From assembly GCF_041088075.1 (NCBI RefSeq), contig NZ_JBGCVY010000025.1:1-64000 (forward strand): DNA of 64,000 nt, written 5' to 3'. The notes below the pieces were generated by a model, which searched no databases, was not told the DNA's origin, and was given only the letters and a program-made list of their open reading frames with translations. A program made the position numbers and the translations under genes. Of this stretch, positions 9,155 through 17,067 are shown piece by piece. Positions within the stretch are counted from its first letter, which is position 1, and every line of letters starts with the position of its first letter. The stretch is from Mucilaginibacter_A sp041088075 (lineage in GTDB: Bacteria; Bacteroidota; Bacteroidia; Sphingobacteriales; Sphingobacteriaceae).

Positions 9155-9627
9155 CATTGCAGATCGAAAGATAATTTTAATTTTTTTTAAATTTTTCCTG
9201 CTTATTTCTCATGCTTCTTTTATGCCATAAAATTATGCATTTTGTGTTTTTGGCTAAAGCCAATTCTTGTTTCCTTTATCCACGGCCTCAAGGCCGTGGC
9301 AATTAATAAATCGGAATCCTACAGGTTTTTTTATTAGAGCCTGTTTAAATTTTATTCAATTTATTTTATATGCTTCATTTATCACCTAAAAAATGGTAAG
9401 AACTTAGTTTTTGATTGAGTTAAATTGATGCAGCCACCAATTTTTATGTGGTAAAAGAAGCATTGTATTTTTTCTGGTATAAATTTAAACAGGCTCTTAG
9501 TATTGATGAGAAAGTTTGTAAAATAAATTGGTTCAATTGCCACGGCCTTCAGGTCGTGGATTATGTAGATTTAGGATTGGCTTTAGCCAAAAAACAACTG
9601 CATGAATTTTAACAGGCACTTACCTGA
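9155..9627. other. Gene-free stretch with nested repeats
   Basis: This 473-bp stretch has no gene. It holds an exact motif at 9211-9222. A REP-like hairpin pair frames the rest: TTGGCTAAAGCCAA plus CCACGGCCTCAAGGCCGTGG at 9250-9299, mirrored by CCACGGCCTTCAGGTCGTGG plus ATTGGCTTTAGCCAA at 9540-9590. A complete MITE-like element sits inside at 9336-9497. Confidence 0.8.
9336..9497. repeat. MITE-like element (copy A)
   Basis: Terminal inverted repeats AGAGCCTGTTTAAATTT and AAATTTAAACAGGCTCT are perfect over 17 bp. Inside lie ATGCTTCATTTA (9370-9381, one mismatch) with its AT box, and exact TAAAAGAAGCAT at 9452-9463. It is inserted between the two arms of a REP-like pair. Confidence 0.85.
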
Positions 9628-10134
9628 TCACGAAAAATCCAACTTAGAAAACACATTATTAAAAAAACTAAAAACCTTGTTCGGCTTTTCGTCTTCTTCC
9701 GTCAAATCATAAACCGGTTCTTCCATCAACGCATTTTTCAGCAGGTCTTGGCCTTGTTTCGGGAAAAGGTATTTCTGCACCTGCAACCAATCCACATACG
9801 CCTTGTCGCTCAGCTCGCTAAAGGTTAATGGGCAACCCAAAGCGGCATCATCAATATAAATATTAGCGTAAATTTTGGGCGATTTAGAATAATGTTCCTG
9901 CCGCGGGTTGCTGTTAACGCCGTATAATGGAATGTCGTGGTACGATAAATAAGCGACAGCTTCCTGGAGTTTCCTTCCGCTGCGCATCGTAATCAAAATA
10001 ATTTTTCCGCCTTGGTTTGTGATTTTTTTTAGCGTTTCGATGCAATGCGGAACGTCTTTCCCGATTTTCGGAAACTCGTGTGTAACTACCGTTCCGTCAA
10101 AATCCAAACCAATCGTAACACCTTTATAAAACAT
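9628..10134 (-). CDS. HAD-family hydrolase
   Basis: A 168-residue protein with HAD motif I DFDGTVV at residues 11-17, motif II-like 'ILITMRSG' at about 48-55 and an acidic 'IDDAALG' near residue 104 in the position of motif IV. The lack of a cap domain and the short length suggest a small phosphatase of the hypothetical HAD group common in Bacteroidota. Substrate unknown. The gene stands alone; its upstream spacer contains an AC-type motif copy at 10224-10235 that faces the SRAP gene. Confidence 0.75.
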   Translation of the reverse strand: MFYKGVTIGLDFDGTVVTHEFPKIGKDVPHCIETLKKITNQGGKIILITMRSGRKLQEAVAYLSYHDIPLYGVNSNPRQEHYSKSPKIYANIYIDDAALGCPLTFSELSDKAYVDWLQVQKYLFPKQGQDLLKNALMEEPVYDLTEEDEKPNKVFSFFNNVFSKLDFS

Positions 10135-10223
10135 AAATTTCAGCTTTAATGGCTTTTATACCGATTTTGCCAATCAAAAGTTATGGAAAAAGGGTTATGT
10201 TGGTTTGAAAGATTTACGCCGGC

Positions 10224-10253
10224 ATACTGTTTTTACCGGCATAAAATTGGTGT
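10224..10253. repeat. AC-type motif with full AT-rich box
   Basis: ATACTGTTTTTA (10224-10235), then CCGGCATAAAATTGGTG. This shows that the AC flavour carries the same CACCAATTTTA box and spacing as the GAAGCAT flavour. Confidence 0.8.
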
Positions 10254-10280
10254 CAAGATTTAAGATCAAAAACGAAAACG

Positions 10281-10955
10281 ATGTGCGCAAGATTTACCAT
10301 GACACAAGAAGACAAAGCCCTGCTGGCCGAGTTTGAGGCCAAAACAATTGACGAGCAGTACCGGCAAAGCTACAACCTCGCGCCCACGCAACTGGCACCG
10401 GTCATCATTTCCCAAAAACCGGAAGCGATACAGTTGTTTCATTTTGGACTGGTGCCGTTTTGGTCGAAAGATAAAAAGAGCAGTTATTCGATGATGAACG
10501 CCCGGCAGGAAACCGTGTTGGAAAACAATACCTACAAGCCTTTGATGCTGCACAATAAACGCTGTTTGGTTTTGGCAGATGGTTTTTACGAATGGAAAAC
10601 CGAAGGCAAAAAGAAACTGCCTTACCGTTTTGTGCTTTTAAACCGGAAAGCTTTTGCCTTTGCCGGCTTATGGTCGCAATGGAAAAGTGAGGACAAAAAA
10701 GAGGTTTACGAGTCTTTTACGATCCTGACCACCACACCAAACGAACAAGTTGCTACTTTGCATAACCGAATGCCGGTGATTTTAACCAAAGAAGAAGAAA
10801 AATTATGGTTGGCCAATGATGTCCCGCCTGCTGAACTGATCAAACTTTGCGATCCTTATCCTGATGAAGAAATGAAGATGTACCCGGTTTCGACAGAAGT
10901 AAACAAAGCCGTAAACAACCACCAGGATTTGATTTTGCCGATGAACAGCAAATGA
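10281..10955 (+). CDS. SRAP-family DNA-protein crosslink protein (YedK/HMCES-like)
   Basis: A 224-residue SOS-response-associated peptidase. Cys2 (MCARF start) is the residue that forms a thiazolidine link with abasic sites in single-stranded DNA. Asn73 in NARQET, Glu104 in GFYEWK and His161 in LHNRMPVIL match the other active-site residues. The family protects abasic sites at replication forks. The exact start is fixed because the initiator Met must be removed to expose Cys2. Monocistronic by spacing. An AC motif TAAAAACAGCAT follows the stop at 10970-10981. Confidence 0.95.
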   Translation: MCARFTMTQEDKALLAEFEAKTIDEQYRQSYNLAPTQLAPVIISQKPEAIQLFHFGLVPFWSKDKKSSYSMMNARQETVLENNTYKPLMLHNKRCLVLADGFYEWKTEGKKKLPYRFVLLNRKAFAFAGLWSQWKSEDKKEVYESFTILTTTPNEQVATLHNRMPVILTKEEEKLWLANDVPPAELIKLCDPYPDEEMKMYPVSTEVNKAVNNHQDLILPMNSK

Positions 10956-10969
10956 GAAAAATTTACCGC

Positions 10970-10981
10970 TAAAAACAGCAT
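10970..10981 (+). repeat. AC-type motif copy
   Basis: TAAAAACAGCAT 15 bp after the SRAP stop codon, single, with no inverted partner close by. Confidence 0.7.
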
Positions 10982-11119
10982 CTGTTAAAGCATTTTGTTA
11001 AAATATATTTACTTGTATATCAGAATTTCAATGTTTGATATATAATAAAAATACGTAGTTGTACGCTTGCATTATCATTTTCAGCAATATAATTTAGAGA
11101 AATTAACCCAGAGCGCATT

Positions 11120-12091
11120 ATGAAAAATTTTCTTCTAATTATACTGCTTTTTATAGTAGTGGCAGGCATTGCCGGCTTTACTTATTTAAAACTGATGTTG
11201 CCTGATACTGGTGCTGCACCAGATCTGAAAATTACGTCTACACCAGCCCGGCTTGAAAGAGGGAAATATTTGGTAAACCATGTAATGCTTTGCGGTGCCT
11301 GCCATTCTACCCGCGATGTTACCTTGTACAGCGCGCCCGTTATTCCAAATACTGAAGGTAAAGGCGGAGAAAGATTTGACCAGAAAGCTGGTTTTCCAGG
11401 TGCTTATATTTCTCAAAATATTACACCCGCACATTTAGGTTCCTGGACCGACGGTGAGATCTTTAAAGCGTTAACAACTGGCGTAAATAAAAACGGGAAA
11501 GCTTTATTCCCGATGATGCCCTATTTATTTTACGGGAAGATTGACCGTGAAGACATTTATGCCGTAATTGCTTACATCCGCACCCTTAAACCAATCGAAA
11601 ATAAATTACCTGCTTCTAAAAGTGATTTTCCAATGAGTTTAATCATCAATACAATCCCTCAAAAAGCGCATTTTACTACTATTCCTGCAAAAACAGATAC
11701 TGTTGCTTACGGAAGATATTTAGTTACAGCAGCAGTTTGCACCGATTGCCATACGCCACAGGAAGACGGCAGAAAGTTAGAAGGAATGAATTTTGCCGGA
11801 GGAATGAAGTTTAAATTTCCTGACATGGTTATCCAATCTGCCAATATCACACCCGATAAGGCCACCGGAATTGGAACCTGGACGGAAAAGCAGTTTGTAA
11901 ACAGGTTTAAATTTTTTGACCCCGCTGTACATCCGCCACGAAAAGTAGGCAGCGGCGATATGAAAACAGTAATGCCCTGGACGATGTTTGCCGGAATGGA
12001 CACAACAGATTTAAAAGCCATTTACCAGTATTTGCGGACGATTAAACCGGTAAATCATATAGTCGAAAAAATGGTTTTGGCTAAAAACTAA
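11120..12091 (+). CDS. Diheme cytochrome c
   Basis: A 323-residue protein with an N-terminal membrane anchor or uncleaved signal (about residues 4-24) and two c-type heme sites: CGACH near residues 58-62 and CTDCH near 207-211. Each domain has a later Met (FPMMPY; MPWTMFAG) as a likely sixth ligand. It probably works as a membrane-tethered electron carrier in the periplasm; the partner oxidoreductase is not in the window. It ends 17 bp before the convergent mqnA stop, with an exact motif (12093-12104) in the gap. Confidence 0.9.
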   Translation: MKNFLLIILLFIVVAGIAGFTYLKLMLPDTGAAPDLKITSTPARLERGKYLVNHVMLCGACHSTRDVTLYSAPVIPNTEGKGGERFDQKAGFPGAYISQNITPAHLGSWTDGEIFKALTTGVNKNGKALFPMMPYLFYGKIDREDIYAVIAYIRTLKPIENKLPASKSDFPMSLIINTIPQKAHFTTIPAKTDTVAYGRYLVTAAVCTDCHTPQEDGRKLEGMNFAGGMKFKFPDMVIQSANITPDKATGIGTWTEKQFVNRFKFFDPAVHPPRKVGSGDMKTVMPWTMFAGMDTTDLKAIYQYLRTIKPVNHIVEKMVLAKN

Positions 12092-12092
12092 A

Positions 12093-12104
12093 ATGCTTCT
12101 TTTA
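12093..12104 (-). repeat. Dispersed 12-bp motif, exact copy
   Basis: ATGCTTCTTTTA between the convergent cytochrome c and mqnA genes, filling nearly all of the 16-bp gap. Confidence 0.9.
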
Positions 12105-12107
12105 CCC

Positions 12108-12854
12108 CTATAATTCTTTAATGTAGTTTAAAAATTTGTGCAAAGCTTCTTTTTTTTGTTCGGTTAAATCAAAATCCAGCTTGTTGAATAAATAATCCCG
12201 GAGATCAAAATCAGGATATTCAGGCAGCGTTTGCAGCAACTCTTCGCGCGAATCAAGTCCTGCTTTTAAAGCTGTGTTAAAACTTTTCATAAACTCCGGG
12301 TTGATTGGTTTATTGGCTACCCAGGCCGCAAAAACAAAAGGCAAACCGGTTAACTGCTGCCAAACTTCAGCCAAATCATAAACAAACAGATACTTGTTTT
12401 TCTTGCCAAAAGTACGGTCGCCAATTTGTACAAATGCTGTTTTTACATCAGTAGAATTGGCGTAATCGTCAGCATTTATTATTTGCTGCGGAGCCACTTT
12501 CCAGTAGTTTTTCAAAAGCACTTTTGCCAGGTTATTGGATGACCTCGACTCGGGATCTAACTGAATAATATTTACTTCTTCAATCGGGCAATTGCTAAAA
12601 ATAAATACAGAATTTACGGCGCCAACTGCACCAATGCAATATTCAGAAATTAGCTGCCAATCTGGCAAATCCAATATAGCTGCAACAGGTATCAATCCTA
12701 TATCTGCTTTATTATCAATTAGTTTTTTGGCACAATCTGAAGGTGTATCTAAGCTTAAATTAATGTTATTTTGGATAGGATCATGCTGCAGACCGTAAAT
12801 AAAAGGTTTGGTGTTGGTATAACTAACAGCAGAAATGCGAATATGAGTTGTCAA
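12108..12854 (-). CDS. mqnA: Chorismate dehydratase MqnA (futalosine pathway)
   Basis: A 248-residue periplasmic-binding-fold enzyme that converts chorismate to 3-enolpyruvylbenzoate, the first step of futalosine-route menaquinone synthesis. The N-terminal 'IRISAVSYTNTKPFIYGL' is diagnostic for MqnA, with ADIGLIPVAAI and 'DPESRSSNNLA' further on. The start must be TTG at 12854: no ATG or GTG precedes it in frame and the conserved N-terminus begins three codons later. It is the last of three minus-strand genes with mqnE. An AC-type motif (12434-12445) lies inside the coding region. Confidence 0.93.
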   Translation of the reverse strand: MTTHIRISAVSYTNTKPFIYGLQHDPIQNNINLSLDTPSDCAKKLIDNKADIGLIPVAAILDLPDWQLISEYCIGAVGAVNSVFIFSNCPIEEVNIIQLDPESRSSNNLAKVLLKNYWKVAPQQIINADDYANSTDVKTAFVQIGDRTFGKKNKYLFVYDLAEVWQQLTGLPFVFAAWVANKPINPEFMKSFNTALKAGLDSREELLQTLPEYPDFDLRDYLFNKLDFDLTEQKKEALHKFLNYIKEL

Positions 12855-12909
12855 GGTAAAAAGTATAAATCAAAAAATATCACAAGCTTATTGCCAAAAA
12901 TATTGCCGG

Positions 12910-12921
12910 TAAAAGAAGCAT
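12910..12921 (+). repeat. Dispersed 12-bp motif, exact copy
   Basis: TAAAAGAAGCAT preceded by TTGCCGG, between mqnA and the phosphatase gene. Confidence 0.88.
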
Positions 12922-12932
12922 TGTGAAAAATA

Positions 12933-13556
12933 TTACAGTAAATATTTCAAGTGATCGGTGTTGTTAAAGTCCTCGATGTGGAACTTTTCCCCATCAAAAT
13001 TAACCTTGTAAAGTGTTGTGTTTCGGTGCGGATAATTGTCCATTTCGGTTAGCGGCAATCCATTCATCAAACAAAGAAAAAGGCGCATCGCCCGGCCATG
13101 CATACAAATCAAAACGGTGCTTTCTTCCGGGTGGCTCATAATTTCTTCCAGCGCTACTTTTTGCCGGGTTTGCACCTCATTTGGGCTTTCGCCGTCTTCA
13201 AAACGCACGTCCAAATCGCCGTCTTTCCAGCTTTGCATAATTTTTTTGAAACGGCCTCGGGTTTCTTCGCTTACGGCTTTACCTTCGTATTTTCCCCAGG
13301 CCATCTCATCCAAACCGGATAATTGCTCCCACGGAATACCGCTATCAATAAAATGCTGCACGGTTTGTTGCGTACGTTTTAATGTAGAAGTGTAAATTTT
13401 ATCAAAAGGAACGTTTTTGTAAGCCTTGTAAAACGCTTCACCTTGCTTGCGGCCGGTTTCGTTCAAATCGGTGTTCATGCCGCGGCCTTGTACAATTCCT
13501 GCTTTGTTCAGGTCGGTTTCGCCGTGGCGGATAATGTAAAGCGTTTTTTTAGTCAT
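12933..13556 (-). CDS. Histidine phosphatase family protein
   Basis: A 207-residue phosphoglycerate-mutase-like enzyme. The catalytic RHGE is at residues 10-13, with later Arg (TSTLKRTQQT), a Glu in the EMAWGKYEG loop and a second His in ICMHGRAMR. It uses a phospho-His intermediate; the substrate is unknown. It sits between mqnE and mqnA on the same strand, so co-transcription is likely, though a metabolic role in menaquinone synthesis is not established. The ATG directly abuts a motif copy (13557-13568). Confidence 0.9.
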   Translation of the reverse strand: MTKKTLYIIRHGETDLNKAGIVQGRGMNTDLNETGRKQGEAFYKAYKNVPFDKIYTSTLKRTQQTVQHFIDSGIPWEQLSGLDEMAWGKYEGKAVSEETRGRFKKIMQSWKDGDLDVRFEDGESPNEVQTRQKVALEEIMSHPEESTVLICMHGRAMRLFLCLMNGLPLTEMDNYPHRNTTLYKVNFDGEKFHIEDFNNTDHLKYLL

Positions 13557-13568
13557 TAAAAGAAGTAT
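13557..13568 (+). repeat. Dispersed motif (GTAT variant) abutting a start codon
   Basis: On the minus strand this reads ATACTTCTTTTA immediately before the ATG of the phosphatase gene, with no intervening base. Confidence 0.8.
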
Positions 13569-13594
13569 GTGTTTTGCGTCGGCCTCAACAAAAA

Positions 13595-14782
13595 TCAGTT
13601 GAGAACGGGCAATTTATAAAATTGAGGCTTTACTTCGTCCTGAAACTCAAAGTCCTGGTAATTGGTAACCACATTGTAAAGCGTATCGCGTTCGATGGGG
13701 ACACGGCCAACCTGTTTAATCAATTCCACCAATTCTTTCGTGGTCATTCCCGGATGTTGTTCCTCTGCCCCCGCCATCGAATAAATTTTGGTCGTATCGT
13801 CCAGCGTTCCGTCAATATCATCTACACCAAAATTTAAGGAAAGCTGCGCCGTGTTCCGGCTGATCATTGCCCAATATGCTTTAATATGATCAAAATTGTC
13901 CAAGTAAATCCGGGCAATTGCATAATTACGCAAATCTTCGATCACGGTAGATTCCGGCACGTGCGACATCTGGTTGTCCTGATTTCGGAATTTCAGCGGA
14001 ATAAAAGTTTGAAACCCACCGGTCTTGTCTTGCAAAGTTCGCAATCGTTCCATGTGATCTACCCGGTGCCAAAACTTTTCGATGTGTCCGTACAGCATTG
14101 TCGCATTCGACCGGCTGCCCAGCTTGTGCCATTCTTCATGGATTGCCAGCCATTGATCGGCCGTACATTTATCTTTCGCAATCAATTCGCGCACTTCGGG
14201 ATGAAAAATTTCGGCTCCGCCGCCGGGAACGGATTGCAAACCCGCTTCCTGCATCAAGCGCATCCCTTCAGCATAACTGATCTTTGCTTTTTTAAAAATA
14301 TAATGGTATTCAACCGGCGTTAAAGCCTTGATATGCAGGTCAGGACGATGGTTTCTGATCCGGCTAAACAGTTCCTGATAAAACGGGACATCGTACTGCG
14401 GCAACACGCCGCCAACAATATGCACTTCGGTAACCGGCTGCCCGTCGTACTTTTTCACAATGTTGAACATATCGTCCATGGTGTATTCCCAGCCTTCTGA
14501 ACGCTGCTTTAGCAAACGCGAATACGAGCAGAACTTGCAATCGTAAACACACAGATTGGTAGGTTCGATATGGAAATTACGGTTAAAAAAAGTATGGTCG
14601 CCGTGGCGTTTTTCACGGATGTAATTTGCCAGAATCCCTAAGTATGGCAACTCGCCATGTTCGTATAAAAACACGCCTTCTTCAAACGTAACCCTTTCAT
14701 TTTGAAGAACTTTTGCAGCAATGGCGCGATGTTGCGGAGAAAGCCTCGGACTGTTGATCAAGCCCTGTAAAGTATCAGGCAT
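13595..14782 (-). CDS. mqnE: Aminofutalosine synthase MqnE (radical SAM)
   Basis: A 395-residue radical SAM enzyme of the futalosine pathway. The [4Fe-4S] motif CVYDCKFC (Cys78, Cys82, Cys85) is clear. It is followed by 'EVHIVGGVLPQ' and the 'LQSVPGGGAEIFHPEVR' region shared by MqnE/MqnC/CofH-type enzymes. It joins 3-enolpyruvylbenzoate with SAM to give aminofutalosine. I choose ATG 14782 because an upstream extension to 14845 adds 21 non-conserved residues. It lies 38 bp before the phosphatase gene and upstream of mqnA, forming a pathway cluster. Confidence 0.95.
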   Translation of the reverse strand: MPDTLQGLINSPRLSPQHRAIAAKVLQNERVTFEEGVFLYEHGELPYLGILANYIREKRHGDHTFFNRNFHIEPTNLCVYDCKFCSYSRLLKQRSEGWEYTMDDMFNIVKKYDGQPVTEVHIVGGVLPQYDVPFYQELFSRIRNHRPDLHIKALTPVEYHYIFKKAKISYAEGMRLMQEAGLQSVPGGGAEIFHPEVRELIAKDKCTADQWLAIHEEWHKLGSRSNATMLYGHIEKFWHRVDHMERLRTLQDKTGGFQTFIPLKFRNQDNQMSHVPESTVIEDLRNYAIARIYLDNFDHIKAYWAMISRNTAQLSLNFGVDDIDGTLDDTTKIYSMAGAEEQHPGMTTKELVELIKQVGRVPIERDTLYNVVTNYQDFEFQDEVKPQFYKLPVLN

Positions 14783-14876
14783 AACAATTATTGTTTGCGC
14801 AAAAATACGATTAAAACGGCAAATAGCCGGAAGTGCAGCCGGCAATGTACGATAACAGGTTTGGTTAACGGTAAAT

Positions 14877-15392
14877 TTACAAAGGGTTGATGTTTTTTAT
14901 AGAGACCCCATTAAAGCAATCATCCTGACAACCTTTCGGAACAAAACCTGCTGATGATATCAACCCGTTATTTTTGTTTTCAAAATAAATATCGTTTTGT
15001 TTTTTATCTGCTTTTAACCAAACTGTCTTGGCTTTATCGTACACTTGGTCAAGCGTTAATAAGTCAAATCCTTCATTTCCATGAGTGTTCAAAGAGCCGG
15101 CATTTTCTATCCAGGTTTTTGTAATTGTTAAAACGTTACTATTAGGTTTATAAACTCCGGACAAAAACTCACGACTGGTAACTGTACCACTTTTTACTGT
15201 GATTTTTGTTTCATGATAGCCTCCGAAAATTGAGCCGGAATATTCTGTATAAGAATAAGAATTATTGGATGAGTTTTTAAAGTTAGACCATGCCGAATAA
15301 CTTCTGTCATAATCGCTGTTGACAGCATCTTTCTTACAACCTGAGAAAAAAATAGTTACGGCGAGGATAATAATTGCGTACAAATTTTTCAT
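14877..15392 (-). CDS. Hypothetical lipoprotein
   Basis: A 171-residue exported protein with a lipoprotein signal and lipobox FFSGC (Cys19). The body is Ser/Tyr/Asn-rich with a 'YSYTEYSG...KITVKSGTV' stretch that faintly recalls DUF6174-like secreted proteins. It has one Cys pair near the C-terminus (CQDDC). It is monocistronic and I do not recognise a function. Confidence 0.65.
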   Translation of the reverse strand: MKNLYAIIILAVTIFFSGCKKDAVNSDYDRSYSAWSNFKNSSNNSYSYTEYSGSIFGGYHETKITVKSGTVTSREFLSGVYKPNSNVLTITKTWIENAGSLNTHGNEGFDLLTLDQVYDKAKTVWLKADKKQNDIYFENKNNGLISSAGFVPKGCQDDCFNGVSIKNINPL

Positions 15393-15504
15393 CTTATATC
15401 GTTTTTAATAACATTACGAAACGAAATTAATAAACGCTACAAGCAATAGCAAATATTGGTAGTGTTATTAACAAGTTTTTTCCTGATTTTGCAGACGTTT
15501 GCAA

Positions 15505-15533
15505 CACCAATTTTTACCCGATAAAAGAAGCAT
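15505..15533 (+). repeat. Extended motif overlapping a start codon
   Basis: CACCAATTTTTA, CCCGA and TAAAAGAAGCAT in series. The final AT of the motif supplies the first two bases of the ATG of the downstream trans-sulfuration gene. Confidence 0.88.
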
Positions 15534-16653
15534 GAAGATAGAAACCATTGCCATACACGCCGGAAACCAGTTGGACCAGGGAAACAAAGCCGTGATCCAG
15601 CCGATAACTTTATCAACCACGTTTGAACGTGCCGAAGATGGCTCTTATCCAACCGGTTATTCTTATAGCCGTAGCAATAATCCGAACCGAAATTCATTGG
15701 AGAATGTGTTGGCCAAGTTGGAAAACGGTGCTGCTGCTGCGGCTTTTTCTTCTGGAAATGCGGCGGGAATGACGGTTTTTCAATCTTTAGAACCCGGAAG
15801 CCATTTGATTTGCCCAGATGACATGTACCACGGTTTGCGCAACCAGTTGAAAAACATTTTTGCGAATAAGCTGGAGTTTGATTTTATTGATCTGAATGAT
15901 TTGGAATTGGTAAAAGCTTCTATCAAACCAAACACAAAACTGATTTGGGTGGAAACGCCTTCCAACCCGCTTTTAAAAATCACCGACATTGCCGCCATTG
16001 CCGCCATTGCCAAAAAAGCATCGGTAAAAACAGTATGCGATAATACATTTGCCACGCCAATTTTGCAGCGGCCACTGGATTTGGGCGCCGATCTCGTAAT
16101 GCACTCCACTACAAAATATTTGGGTGGGCACAGCGATGTTTTGGGCGGCGCGTTGATTGCCCGGGAAGCTGATGAATGGTGGCTCAAAATCAAGCAGATC
16201 CAGGAAATGGGCGGCTCCATTCCCGGCCCTTTTGATTGTTATATGACGGTCCGCGGGATTAAAACTTTGCCTTATCGGATGAAAGGACATGTAGAAAATG
16301 CTATGAGATTGACTGTTTTTTTAGAAAACCATCCAAAAGTAGAGCGTGTTTTCTATCCGGGCGCAGCTTCTCACCCACAATTTGCGATTGCTAAAAAACA
16401 AATGTCGGCTGGTGGCGGCATGCTTTCGTTCTTGGTAAAAGGCGGTGCAAAAGAAGCATTGGCCGTAGTAAACAATTTAAAAATATTTACGCAGGCAACC
16501 AGTTTAGGCGGCGTGGAAAGTTTGATCGAGCATCGGGCATCTGTTGAAGGCCCGGATACCAAAACGCCGCAAAACCTGATCCGGGTTTCTGCTGGGTTAG
16601 AAAACATCGAAGACCTGATTGCTGATTTAAACGCCGGGTTAGCTGCTATTTGA
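15532..16653 (+). CDS. Trans-sulfuration family PLP enzyme (cystathionine synthase/lyase type)
   Basis: A 373-residue Cys/Met-metabolism PLP enzyme. Lys near residue 195 in HSTTKYLGGHSD binds PLP; YSYSRSNNPNR and 'EGPDTKTPQNLIRVSAGLE' are family hallmarks. It could be a cystathionine gamma-synthase, gamma-lyase or beta-lyase; sequence alone does not decide. The start is ATG 15532, not the upstream frame opening at 15499, because MKIETIAIHAG is the conserved N-terminus. It carries an AC-type motif (16025-16036) and a near-match (16448-16459). No riboswitch is visible ahead of it. Confidence 0.88.
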   Translation: MKIETIAIHAGNQLDQGNKAVIQPITLSTTFERAEDGSYPTGYSYSRSNNPNRNSLENVLAKLENGAAAAAFSSGNAAGMTVFQSLEPGSHLICPDDMYHGLRNQLKNIFANKLEFDFIDLNDLELVKASIKPNTKLIWVETPSNPLLKITDIAAIAAIAKKASVKTVCDNTFATPILQRPLDLGADLVMHSTTKYLGGHSDVLGGALIAREADEWWLKIKQIQEMGGSIPGPFDCYMTVRGIKTLPYRMKGHVENAMRLTVFLENHPKVERVFYPGAASHPQFAIAKKQMSAGGGMLSFLVKGGAKEALAVVNNLKIFTQATSLGGVESLIEHRASVEGPDTKTPQNLIRVSAGLENIEDLIADLNAGLAAI

Positions 16654-16756
16654 AATTAAAAAGAACAAAATTTGGATTTTTATCATTTCTGTTTATACAT
16701 TTGAAACAAAATTTGGTAGCGATACCATCCTAATCAAACCCTTCGCAGGTTTTGGT

Positions 16757-16862
16757 TTATAAAGAAGTGGCGAGAGATCAGGCTCTGCAACCCACTGGCA
16801 ACCCTTGCAACAACGAGAAGGTGCCAATTCCTGGCCCGGAAAATAACCCCGGGAAATATAAA
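16757..16862 (+). promoter_or_regulatory. SAM-I (S-box) riboswitch
   Basis: The P1 helix TTTATA (16757-16762) pairs with TATAAA (16857-16862). Between them are the conserved S-box blocks GAGAGATCAGGCTCTG, GGCAACCC, AAGGTGCCAATTCCTG and GCCCGG...CCCGGG in the right order. It should bind S-adenosylmethionine and lower expression of metY and perhaps the genes after it. I see no obvious intrinsic terminator directly after P1, so control may be translational or act through the leader ORF that follows. Confidence 0.9.
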
Positions 16863-16873
16863 TTGATAAAAAC

Positions 16874-16969
16874 ATGTATAAAAACAGCATCTTCCCTTCG
16901 CAAAGCAGCAGAACTGCAATCAAAAAAGCCACTTTTAACAGTTGGTTTAACCGAATGTGTTGCTGCTAA
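16874..16969 (+). CDS. Leader peptide ending Met-Cys-Cys-Cys
   Basis: A 31-codon ORF starting ATG 12 bp after the SAM riboswitch. It begins MYKNSIFPSQ and ends FNRMCCC-stop. The three Cys codons (TGT TGC TGC, 16958-16966) are consecutive and just before TAA. TGCTGC (16961-16966) pairs with GCAGCA (16971-16976) across a TAAC loop; GCAGCA can instead pair with TGCTGT (17015-17020). This is the layout of a peptide-based attenuator that reads Cys-tRNA supply ahead of a sulfur-assimilation gene. The ORF also contains an AC-type motif (16880-16891). Translation is not proven. Confidence 0.65.
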   Translation: MYKNSIFPSQSSRTAIKKATFNSWFNRMCCC

Positions 16970-17020
16970 CGCAGCATAATAAGTTAAGCATCAAGTTTAG
17001 TTTGTGGCAGTTTCTGCTGT
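16961..17020 (+). promoter_or_regulatory. Competing hairpins after the leader peptide
   Basis: Segment 1 is TGCTGC (16961-16966), segment 2 is GCAGCA (16971-16976) and segment 3 is TGCTGT (17015-17020). 1:2 and 2:3 exclude each other. GGCAG/CTGCT (17006-17018) is a further small hairpin that competes with 2:3. No U-run follows, so a classical terminator is not evident. Confidence 0.5.
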
Positions 17021-17067
17021 TCATAAAATCAATCAAAACCAAAATTTTCACCAAAAAAACCACAAAA

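Noticed and set aside
15499..15533. Upstream start for the trans-sulfuration gene
   Set aside because: The 11 extra residues come from the repeat motif itself and the conserved N-terminus begins at 15532.
16752..16979. 75-residue frame over the SAM riboswitch
   Set aside because: It overlaps the conserved riboswitch core; the paired P1 arms and S-box blocks explain the sequence better. The leader ORF at 16874 is in another frame and stands apart.
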